Of a DNA stretch of 9,594 nucleotides, positions 1 to 5,903 are shown piece after piece; the stretch's first letter is position 1; the number at the start of each line of letters is the position of its first letter. Position numbers and translations under genes: made by a program. The notes beneath the pieces are model-generated. The model was not told where the DNA came from. It saw only the letters and a program-made list of their open reading frames with translations, and made no database searches. The DNA is from Spirochaetae bacterium HGW-Spirochaetae-7 (GTDB lineage: Bacteria; Spirochaetota; Spirochaetia; Treponematales; UBA12059): NCBI GenBank assembly GCA_002839245.1, contig PGXR01000118.1:1-9594 (forward strand), read 5' to 3'.

Positions 1-555
1 GCCCGCCTCTTCGCGCTTGAGTCCCGAAGCGAGACCGGCGCTTATCGTGATGCCCGACCGGCTGATGCCCGGGAATACGCCTATGCCCTGTGCCAGGCCT
101 ATGACGATTCCGCGTTTCCAGCCCATACCGCGGTAGCCCGTCCCCCCGCCCAGGCGTGACGAAGCGACGAGTATCGCGGCCGTCACGAGCAGCAGACCCG
201 CGACGAGCTTCGGGCTGCTGCCCAGGTCTACCTTGTCGACGAGCAAGCCCACGACGGCGGTAAGAAAGGTCGCGACCAAGGCGGGCGGCACTATGGCGAG
301 GTTTTCGGCGTCGGCCTCGCCGCTCTTGTGCGCTATCCACCTGGCCATGGAAACCAGTATGCCGGCGACCCGCTTCCGGAACACGACCAGTATCGAAGCC
401 AGCGTCGCCAGGTGGAGGACGACGTCGAACAGGACCGGAACGTCGGACAGGCCCATCAGGTCCTTGAATACCAGGAGATGGCCGCTCGACGATACGGGCA
501 GGAATTCAGCCACTCCCTGGAAAAGCCCCAGAACGCACGCTTGGACGAAAGTCAT
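1..555 (-). CDS. uppP: Undecaprenyl-diphosphatase UppP/BacA, N-terminal 185 residues (cut by the window edge)
   Basis: UppP is an integral membrane phosphatase that dephosphorylates undecaprenyl diphosphate, recycling the lipid carrier of peptidoglycan synthesis; excess UppP gives bacitracin resistance. Reading down from 555 the frame stays open to base 1. Both family signatures are visible: the (E/Q)xxxE segment QGVAEFLPVSSSGHL at residues 13-27 (Q13, E17 and H26 match the family's catalytic residues) and PGISRSG at 162-168 with the conserved Arg at 166. Hydrophobic segments lie between them, for example near residues 49-60 and 85-107. The family is about 260-280 aa, so roughly the last third is missing. 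I chose the ATG at 555 because a GGAGG (complement of 562-566) lies 6 nt upstream. An in-frame ATG at 561 abuts that GGAGG and would be too close. It is transcribed divergently from the slyD cluster. Confidence 0.95.
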   Translation of the reverse strand, partial: MTFVQACVLGLFQGVAEFLPVSSSGHLLVFKDLMGLSDVPVLFDVVLHLATLASILVVFRKRVAGILVSMARWIAHKSGEADAENLAIVPPALVATFLTAVVGLLVDKVDLGSSPKLVAGLLLVTAAILVASSRLGGGTGYRGMGWKRGIVIGLAQGIGVFPGISRSGITISAGLASGLKREEAG

Positions 556-574
556 CGGCATCCTCCGTCCGCGG

Positions 575-580
575 ACTATA
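575..580 (-). promoter_or_regulatory. Candidate -10 element for uppP
   Basis: On the minus strand the hexamer TATAGT (5 of 6 matches to TATAAT) lies 19 nt before the uppP ATG. A start site about 7 nt downstream would leave a 5' leader of roughly 13 nt that just includes the GGAGG. The -35 region is poor: TAGCGA at an 18-bp spacing is the best I see. The same core followed by a GC stretch (TATAGTCcGCGG) recurs before ktrB, which slightly raises my confidence. Confidence 0.3.
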
Positions 581-605
581 GCACGCGATACCGCCGCTTC
601 GCTAC

Positions 606-634
606 TTGAAAATCTCCATTCGTATAGGTACTTT
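606..634 (+). promoter_or_regulatory. Candidate promoter for the slyD-led operon
   Basis: TTGAAA (606-611, 5 of 6 to the -35 consensus) is followed after 17 bp by TACTTT (629-634, 3 of 6 to the -10 consensus). This is the most AT-rich stretch of the divergent intergenic region. Other weak -10-like hexamers lie downstream (TATACG at 659-664). The predicted 5' leader would be about 120 nt. The -10 match is weak, so this is only a candidate. Confidence 0.28.
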
Positions 635-671
635 GTTAAGGACGAATCGGCGTAATCTATACGGACATTCA

Positions 672-697
672 GGCAGGGCCACAGGCCCGGTGCTGCC
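672..697 (+). other. Small hairpin in the slyD leader
   Basis: GGGCC (676-680) and GGCCC (684-688) form a perfect 5-bp stem around an ACA loop. GGCA (672-675) can extend it by pairing with TGCC (694-697) across a 5-nt bulge. No T tract follows, so it is not a standard terminator. It lies in the probable untranslated leader, about 60 nt before the slyD start. Function unknown; it may be a chance structure in GC-rich DNA. Confidence 0.3.
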
Positions 698-760
698 AGG
701 CGTTCTTCGTTCCGTTCGGCCCCGCCCGTCGACATATCAATTTCCCAAAGGAAGGCTATC

Positions 761-1321
761 GTGACTATTCAGAAGGACCGCGTCGTTTCCATCGATTATC
801 AGCTCAAGGATGCCCAGGGACAGGAAATCGACCGCTCGGAAGGCGAACCGCTTGTGTACCTGCACGGCAACGACAACATCATACCCGGCCTCGAACGCCA
901 TCTCGAAGGCAAAAAAGCCGGGGATTCGGTTACCTGCGTCATCGAGCCGGCCGACGCCTATGGCGAGCGCGACGACGAACTCGTCTTCGCGGTAGCCAAG
1001 ACCGACTTCGCCGAACCCGACAAGGTAGAGATCGGCATGCAGTTCCAGTCCCAGGAAGACGGCGGCGGCATGCGCGTGGTCACCGTAGTCGGCGTCGAAG
1101 GCGAGCAGGTCAAGATCGACGCCAACCATCCGCTGGCCGGCAAGGCCCTCCATTTCGCCGTCACCGTCAAGGACGTCCGCGAGGCGAGCCCCGAGGAGCT
1201 GGAGCACGGCCACGTACACGGCGGCGAAGACGAGGAATGCGGCTGCGGTTGCGGTGAAGGCGAGTGCGGCGATGGGGACTGTGAAGACGAGGGTGGCTGC
1301 GGCTGCGGCGGCTGCCACTGA
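761..1321 (+). CDS. slyD: SlyD-type FKBP peptidyl-prolyl cis-trans isomerase with Cys/His-rich metal-binding tail
   Basis: SlyD is a cytosolic prolyl isomerase and chaperone; in E. coli its C-terminal tail binds Ni(II) and other metals and helps mature NiFe hydrogenases. The 186-aa product is close to the E. coli length (196 aa). Residues 1 to about 68 form the first FKBP half (YxLKDAQGxxID, then LxGxxxIIPGLE near 34-45), about 69-125 the insert-in-flap chaperone domain, and the rest returns to the FKBP fold (NHPLAGKALHFAV). Residues 145-186 are an acidic, glycine-rich tail with 8 Cys and 4 His in clusters such as CGCGCG and CGCGGCH. The start is GTG: GGAAGG at 750-755 lies 5 nt before it and the FKBP fold begins at once. 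Its TGA overlaps the proposed start of the next gene (CTGA), suggesting translational coupling. The FKBP assignment is firm; nickel as the metal is inferred from the family. Confidence 0.93.
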   Translation: MTIQKDRVVSIDYQLKDAQGQEIDRSEGEPLVYLHGNDNIIPGLERHLEGKKAGDSVTCVIEPADAYGERDDELVFAVAKTDFAEPDKVEIGMQFQSQEDGGGMRVVTVVGVEGEQVKIDANHPLAGKALHFAVTVKDVREASPEELEHGHVHGGEDEECGCGCGEGECGDGDCEDEGGCGCGGCH

Positions 1322-1734
1322 TCGATACCGAAGGCGCGGCCAAGCAGGCCAGGTCCGGAAGGCCGCGCATCAAGATCCGTCCGCTCGACGTCCTCATCAT
1401 CGCCCTTTCCGCCGTAGCCTTGCTGTACCTGTCGGTCATGGTCTATGGCGGTCCGCCGTCATCGTCCCTGGTCGTATCGACCGACCGGGGGGAATGGATC
1501 TATCCGCTTTCTACCGACAGGACGATCGAGGCCGAGGGCGTCCTCGGCGTCTCGGTGATCCACATCGAGGGCGGATTCGCCCATTTCGTCGAGTCCCCCT
1601 GCGCCAACAAGCTCTGCATAGCCGCGCCGCGCATCGGGAGCACCGGGCAGTGGTCGGCATGCCTGCCCAACGGCGTATTCATCCGCATCGAAGGCTCGGA
1701 GGCGACCGATGAAATCGACGCGTTCGTCCGCTAG
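1318..1734 (+). CDS. NusG domain II-containing membrane-anchored protein (EetA-like)
   Basis: The protein has a short basic N-terminus, one transmembrane helix (about residues 23-43, RPLDVLII followed by apolar residues) and an extracytoplasmic domain of the NusG-II family. The family pattern is clear: VIHIEGG, then C95-x4-C100, then C115-LPN, an arrangement of three cysteines (CANKLC and CLPN). In Firmicutes such proteins sit beside Gx-transporter proteins and, as I recall, correspond to EetA of flavin-based extracellular electron transfer. The start is a problem. The frame opens after a stop at 1282-1284 and has no ATG, GTG or TTG before the TTG at 1420 (residue 35), which would cut off the basic N-terminus and part of the helix. 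CTG at 1318, overlapping the slyD stop as CTGA, gives a normal 138-aa product, so I place the start there. No good ribosome-binding site is visible; coupling to slyD translation is the likely route. Family call firm, start and function inferred. Confidence 0.82.
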   Translation: MIDTEGAAKQARSGRPRIKIRPLDVLIIALSAVALLYLSVMVYGGPPSSSLVVSTDRGEWIYPLSTDRTIEAEGVLGVSVIHIEGGFAHFVESPCANKLCIAAPRIGSTGQWSACLPNGVFIRIEGSEATDEIDAFVR

Positions 1735-2278
1735 GCGCATCCCTTCATACCCGGACGGAGGGCGCAGGCTCGCCGCCTTCCTGGCTGCGCTGGCATTCTT
1801 CCTGTCCACGGTCGAATACATGCTCCCGAGGCCGGTGCCGTTCATGCGGCTCGGGCTCGCCAACCTTCCGATACTCATCGCCGTCGACCTCCTTCCCTTC
1901 GGCGCCTACATGGCGCTCGCGGTGGTCAAGGTCGTGGGCATGAGCGTGCTCACCGGCTCGCTATTCTCCTACGTGGCCCTGTTCTCGCTCGCGGGTACGC
2001 TCGCGAGCGCCCTGGTCATGCGCGGGCTCAGGGCTGTCGCCGGTCCTCGGGCTTTGTCCTACATAGGGCTATGCGTCGCGGGGGCGATAGCCTCCAACAT
2101 GGTGCAGGTGGTGCTCGCCAGGTTCTTCGTGTTCGGCCCGAGCGCCAGGTTCATGGCCCCGGCATTCCTCGCTCTCGGACTGGTCTCAGGCCTGGCCCTC
2201 GGGACGTTCGCCGAAGCCTTCGCGTCCAGCTCCACCTGGCTCTCGCGCATCAGGGGGTCCGACCATGACCAGGCCTGA
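1709..2278 (+). CDS. Gx transporter family / heptaprenyl diphosphate synthase component I-like membrane protein (EetB-like)
   Basis: This 189-aa polytopic membrane protein has about five or six hydrophobic segments. After a basic start it shows the family hallmark FLSTVEYMLPRPVPFMRLGLAN (E36; PFMRLGLAN at 44-52), then PILIAVDLLPFG and a TGSLFSYVALFSLAGTLASALVM-type stretch. Despite the old name it has no prenyl-synthase catalytic Asp-rich motifs. The family is now thought of as a small membrane transporter, similar in size and topology to ECF substrate-binding (S) components, and it usually follows a NusG-II gene as here. The ATG at 1709 lies 6 nt after GGAGG (1698-1702), the best Shine-Dalgarno in the cluster; it overlaps the upstream gene by 26 nt. 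Substrate unknown: quinone-related, flavin or isoprenoid compounds are guesses from context. Confidence 0.85.
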   Translation: MKSTRSSARRIPSYPDGGRRLAAFLAALAFFLSTVEYMLPRPVPFMRLGLANLPILIAVDLLPFGAYMALAVVKVVGMSVLTGSLFSYVALFSLAGTLASALVMRGLRAVAGPRALSYIGLCVAGAIASNMVQVVLARFFVFGPSARFMAPAFLALGLVSGLALGTFAEAFASSSTWLSRIRGSDHDQA

Positions 2279-2885
2279 GCGCAGGGAGCGCTGGGAGGCT
2301 ACTTTCGATTCGTCCAGGCTGGCGCTGGCAGGGGTTGCCCTGTCGACAATCCTGCTTTTCCAGCCTTCCCTGGCGGGCCGCGTCGCCATGCTGGCAGTGG
2401 CGGCCGCCGTGGCGTGGCTCTCCGGCCGAAGGCTGTCGCCGGTCACCGCGATCATCGTCATCGCGAGCATCGTCTGCGCCAACCTCCTCGTCCCCCTGGG
2501 CCGCAAACTGGTTTCGTGGGGCCCGCTGTTGATAACCGAAACGGCGCTCTTCGAGGGCCTGCGCAAGGCAGTCACCTTCGAGGCGCTCATGTTCATCTCG
2601 AAAGCCTGCCTCGGTCCCAATCTGCGACTGCCAGGACGCTTTGGGACGTTTTTCGCGGAGGCGCTCCGCGGGTATGACAGAATTCTGGAGCACAAGGGTT
2701 CCGTCCGCCTCGCGACCTTCATGAAAGACATCGACGAGATACTCGATTCGGTCTATCATGGTCAGTATGCCAGCCGCGGAAATCGCGGGGAAACCGGCGG
2801 CGTGCCGTGGTCAGCCGTCCGGAAAAGCGACGGCCTCCTGGCGGCAGCGATAATGTCCGCCTTGATACCGATAATCATACACTGA
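2265..2885 (+). CDS. Small membrane protein resembling an ECF transporter T component (EcfT/CbiQ-like)
   Basis: I do not recognise this 206-aa protein firmly. It has a charged N-terminus, hydrophobic segments near residues 19-34, 38-53, 58-79 and 93-116, a charged cytoplasmic-looking stretch (about 117-187) and a last hydrophobic helix at 188-206 ending at the C-terminus. The segment LLITETALFEGLRKAVTFEA recalls the region of EcfT/CbiQ proteins where an ITxEGLxxGL-type motif leads into a helix, and FFAEALRGYDRILE recalls their coupling-helix region. The position directly after a Gx (S-component-like) gene, overlapping it by 14 nt, supports a membrane partner role. No ATP-binding gene is present nearby, so any ATPase would be shared from elsewhere. 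The ATG at 2265 is preceded by GGGGG (2253-2257) at 7 nt. It could instead be an unrelated, lineage-specific membrane protein. Confidence 0.6.
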   Translation: MTRPERRERWEATFDSSRLALAGVALSTILLFQPSLAGRVAMLAVAAAVAWLSGRRLSPVTAIIVIASIVCANLLVPLGRKLVSWGPLLITETALFEGLRKAVTFEALMFISKACLGPNLRLPGRFGTFFAEALRGYDRILEHKGSVRLATFMKDIDEILDSVYHGQYASRGNRGETGGVPWSAVRKSDGLLAAAIMSALIPIIIH

Positions 2886-2898
2886 CAAGGACAACCGA

Positions 2899-5028
2899 AT
2901 GGCCATTTCACTGCGCAACAAGCTCCTGATCGTCTCGGGCGCCCCCCTCCTTCTCGCCTTGACCCTGGGAACCGTGCTCTTGCTGCAATCCGACCAGGAC
3001 AGGAACAGGGTACGCGTCGCCGCCAGCGGTCTCCAGGCCATGAAGCAGATGAGCCGGCTCATCACCGAAGTGCAGAAGGAACGCGGCATCGCGTACCTCT
3101 ACCTGTCGGGAGCCGCCGCGGCCGACGGCATCATGTCGACGAGGAACGAAACCAGTGACGCATGGGATTCAGCCAGGCCCGTGCTGTCCAGCCCCGACCT
3201 GAACAAGTCGGTGATGCCCGCCATCGCGAGCGCCATCGCAAACCTGCCGATGCTGCGCAAGCAGATAGACGAGAGGTCGGTGATGAACCGGGCCGCGTAC
3301 ACCATGTACAACGAGATCACCGACACGCTCATCGAGCAGATGGTCGAGCTTTCCAGGACGGAGGCGGCCGAGGCTACCCGCCAGCTCCAGACGATCGTGC
3401 TGCTGGAGAAAGCCAAGGAAAACGCCGGACGGGTACAATGCCTCGCAAGCTCCATCTATTCCCTGGACCTTCCCATCCTGCACCAGGCCATCCTGGAGCT
3501 CGTCGACGCGAATGCCGGCATCGCCGTCAACCTCGCCAACGGATCCGAGGGACTTGAGGCGGAAGCAAGCATCGCCCTGTCGGAACTCGGGATAAGCAGC
3601 GAGTGGTACACGCTGCAGAATGCCGTCATCGAGATACTCGGCAAGGCGACCGTCGGAAACTATGGGAAGAATGGCCTGGAATTCTACAAGGCAACCGCCA
3701 GCGTATCCGGCCTGGTCCAGAAAATAATAGACAGCGTCACCACCGGCGCCGAGTCGTGGTTCGAGTCGAGGGCCGCAGCGCTGGGACGGACCATGGTGCT
3801 CATAGGTGCGCTGGTAGGCATTTCCGTCTTCTTCGTCATGGTCCTGACGTTGCTGCTCCTCGCCAACATATTCAAGCGCCTCCGCGTGGTTTCCGCGGGC
3901 ATGGAGAGCGTATCATCCGGAGACGCCGACCTGACGAGGGTGCTCGAATCGGCCATCAAGGACGAGCTCGGCGAACTGGCCGGCTTCTTCAACGTCTTCG
4001 TCGGAATGCTCCGCGGCTTGCTCGTGCGGGTCAAGGCGGAGGTCGGTTCGCTCAAGGAAGGCATGATCCGCCTGTCATCCAATACCGAGGAGACTGCCGG
4101 CGCCGTCCGCCAGATCACGGCCAACATCGAAAGCCTCAAGCTCCAGGCCATCAGCCAGAGCAGCTCGGTCACCCAATCCAGCGCATCGACCGAGCAGATA
4201 GCCAGGAACATCATCAAGCTGTACAAGCTCATCGAGAAACAGTCGGACGGCGTTACCACCTCGTCGAGCTCGATAGAGGAGATGGTCGCCAACATCCAGT
4301 CGGTGACGGCGAACATCGAACGTATGGGCGGCTACTACGAGAAGCTCCTCGGGAAGTCAGAAGCCGGCCGGGGGGCCATAGAGACGGTCGTGACGCAGGT
4401 CAGGGAGATAGACGCGCAATCGGAAAACCTGCAGGAAGCCAACAGCCTTATAGCCGGCATCGCCGCGCAGACCAACCTTCTGGCGATGAACGCGGCCATC
4501 GAGGCCGCCCATGCCGGCGAGGCGGGCATGGGCTTCGCGGTGGTCGCCGACGAGATACGCAAGCTCGCGGAGAACGCCGCCGGCCAGTCCAAGACGATTT
4601 CCCGAAGCATCAAAGGCATCAGGGACGTCATCGACGCGGTCGTGACCAGTTCAGGGCTCAGCGCAAAAACGTTCGACGAGATCCTGGAACAGATACGCAT
4701 CCTCTCGAGGCTCGAGGAAGAGATCAAGTACGCGATGCAGGAACAAAGCACCGGCTCCGCGCAGATCCTGGATTCGCTTGCCAACATCAACGAGGTGACG
4801 GCCGAGGTCAGGCAGTCGGCGGAGGAAATGCAGAACGATTCCAACGAGGTACTGCTCGAAATGCGCCGCCTGTTGCAACTGGCGAGCGAGCTGGAGAATG
4901 GCATGACCGAGATGGCCGCCGGAGCCGACGAGATCCAGCGGGCGGCCCACGACACGAACGAGCTGACCGTCGCCGCCTCCCGCAGCGTCAACTCCGTCGC
5001 CGCCGAGACCGACCAGTTCAAGACCTGA
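2899..5028 (+). CDS. Methyl-accepting chemotaxis protein with nitrate/nitrite-sensing (NIT-type) domain
   Basis: This 709-aa transmembrane chemoreceptor should pass a ligand signal to CheW/CheA at the inner membrane. Order: TM1 about 8-30; a periplasmic helical NIT-type domain from about 40 to 290, with the signature LITEVQKERGIAYLYL at 55-69; TM2 about 299-325; HAMP about 325-378 (DLTRVL followed by KDELGELAGFFN); then the cytoplasmic coiled-coil signalling domain. The hairpin tip carries the near-invariant QTNLLAMNAAIEAAHAGE (524-541) followed by GMGFAVVADEIRKLAE. It ends in DQFKT, with no NWETF-type tether for CheB/CheR. Gln/Glu-rich repeats that could be methylation sites flank the tip. 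The ATG follows AAGGACA-type sequence at 2887-2893, 13 nt after the previous stop, so the gene probably belongs to the same operon. NIT domains are named for nitrate/nitrite sensing but other ligands are possible. Confidence 0.95.
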   Translation: MAISLRNKLLIVSGAPLLLALTLGTVLLLQSDQDRNRVRVAASGLQAMKQMSRLITEVQKERGIAYLYLSGAAAADGIMSTRNETSDAWDSARPVLSSPDLNKSVMPAIASAIANLPMLRKQIDERSVMNRAAYTMYNEITDTLIEQMVELSRTEAAEATRQLQTIVLLEKAKENAGRVQCLASSIYSLDLPILHQAILELVDANAGIAVNLANGSEGLEAEASIALSELGISSEWYTLQNAVIEILGKATVGNYGKNGLEFYKATASVSGLVQKIIDSVTTGAESWFESRAAALGRTMVLIGALVGISVFFVMVLTLLLLANIFKRLRVVSAGMESVSSGDADLTRVLESAIKDELGELAGFFNVFVGMLRGLLVRVKAEVGSLKEGMIRLSSNTEETAGAVRQITANIESLKLQAISQSSSVTQSSASTEQIARNIIKLYKLIEKQSDGVTTSSSSIEEMVANIQSVTANIERMGGYYEKLLGKSEAGRGAIETVVTQVREIDAQSENLQEANSLIAGIAAQTNLLAMNAAIEAAHAGEAGMGFAVVADEIRKLAENAAGQSKTISRSIKGIRDVIDAVVTSSGLSAKTFDEILEQIRILSRLEEEIKYAMQEQSTGSAQILDSLANINEVTAEVRQSAEEMQNDSNEVLLEMRRLLQLASELENGMTEMAAGADEIQRAAHDTNELTVAASRSVNSVAAETDQFKT

Positions 5029-5077
5029 GGCGGTCGGCTCGCCAGCCGCGATCAAGCACGGCCACGACCGGGACGGC

Positions 5078-5893
5078 TCAGGTTTCCGGGGCGTCCTTGG
5101 CCTTGGGCCGGCCGAAGCGGGCGCGCAGGGCGCTGATGAAACCCGAGCCGCGGGGCTTGTCGCCGGCTGATCCGTCGCCTGGCTTTCGGGCGGGCTTCTT
5201 CCCCTGGATGATCGACGCGATCCTGTCGATGGCGCCCTTCTTCGACATGTCTATCAGGAAGTGGGTAATCTCCCCCTGTACCGAAAATACCGGGATGAAC
5301 GTCATGTGCCCTTCGCGCTCGACCGGGGCGTGCGCACGGTCGGCCTCACCGAGTATGGCCCGGAGATCGACATCGTGGATGAACTCGCCGATTTTCGACT
5401 CGCCTGCCTTCATCTCCGCGAACGCCTCGTTCCCGGTGACGCCCTTGGAGGCCGCTACTATGTTGCCGTCGAGGCCGATGACCAGCAGCGGCCTCTCGAC
5501 CAAGTCCATGACGGCGCGAAGCAGTCCCGTCAGGGAGGCTATCCTGACGCTCTTCCTCTCCGAGGCGTCGCTCAGCTCATGGAGTATCGACCTGAGCTGG
5601 ACGCCCAGGAAACCGAAGCTCTCCAGGCGGCTGTCCGCTATCGTACCTCCGTGTCGAACCAGGTCGGTCAGGGTCTCCAGCTCCTTTCCCTTCCGGCGGG
5701 AGCCGACGACGAGCAGGAACAGTCCGAAAGCCTCCAGCCCGGCAAGGATGAGTCCGAAGAACAGCACGCTCTCAGCGCCTCCCTTGAGCCCCGCATCCAT
5801 GCCGACGAGATAGGCCCAGACGGACGCCCCGACGCCGCCGACCAGGGCCAGGCCCAGGACCGCGACGACGTAGACAAGACGCATCAGTACCAT
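5078..5893 (-). CDS. Two-helix membrane protein with cytoplasmic PAS-like domain, last gene of the ktr cluster
   Basis: I do not know a named family for this 271-aa protein. It begins with two transmembrane helices (about residues 5-31 and 43-64) with a short loop between, then RRKGK at the membrane face, a long helical stretch (about 70-128), and a compact domain from about 130 to 225. The start of that domain, ERPLLVIGLDGNIVAAS, is typical of a PAS core (beta strand, DG turn, beta strand); the stretch MTFIPVFSVQGEITHFLIDM fits its last strands. No kinase, cyclase or methyl-accepting output follows; the tail (230-271) is rich in Lys, Arg, Gly and Pro and looks disordered. I take the ATG at 5893 because AGGAGG lies 5 nt upstream; the frame could also open at 5944 inside ktrA, which is unlikely. 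Only 10 nt separate it from ktrA, so co-transcription is likely. A role sensing or tuning potassium uptake is inference from context. Confidence 0.8.
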   Translation of the reverse strand: MVLMRLVYVVAVLGLALVGGVGASVWAYLVGMDAGLKGGAESVLFFGLILAGLEAFGLFLLVVGSRRKGKELETLTDLVRHGGTIADSRLESFGFLGVQLRSILHELSDASERKSVRIASLTGLLRAVMDLVERPLLVIGLDGNIVAASKGVTGNEAFAEMKAGESKIGEFIHDVDLRAILGEADRAHAPVEREGHMTFIPVFSVQGEITHFLIDMSKKGAIDRIASIIQGKKPARKPGDGSAGDKPRGSGFISALRARFGRPKAKDAPET

Positions 5894-5903
5894 ATTCCCC
5901 TCC

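Noticed and set aside
233..655. A 140-codon plus-strand frame over the uppP region
   Set aside because: It is antisense to uppP, which has both family signatures and a proper ribosome-binding site; the frame shows no recognisable protein features.
737..1318. A 193-codon minus-strand frame antisense to slyD
   Set aside because: It consists mainly of Ala, Val and Leu, the mirror of the SlyD tail codons; the plus strand encodes an unmistakable FKBP with a ribosome-binding site.
1254..1712. A 152-codon plus-strand frame that looks like it could replace the NusG-II gene
   Set aside because: It is Arg/Pro/His-rich with no family motif, while the alternative frame shows the C-x4-C and CLPN pattern of NusG-II.
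5029..5077. A terminator between the convergent chemoreceptor and PAS-like genes
   Set aside because: CGGCT-CGCC-AGCCG (5035-5048) can form a 5-bp stem, but it is short and no T or A tract follows on either strand.
3603..5813. A 736-codon plus-strand open frame across the chemoreceptor gene and into the region of the PAS-like gene
   Set aside because: It is out of frame with the chemoreceptor and antisense to the PAS-like gene, is dominated by Arg, Gly, His and Pro, has no domain, and is explained by the lack of stops in GC-rich shadow frames.
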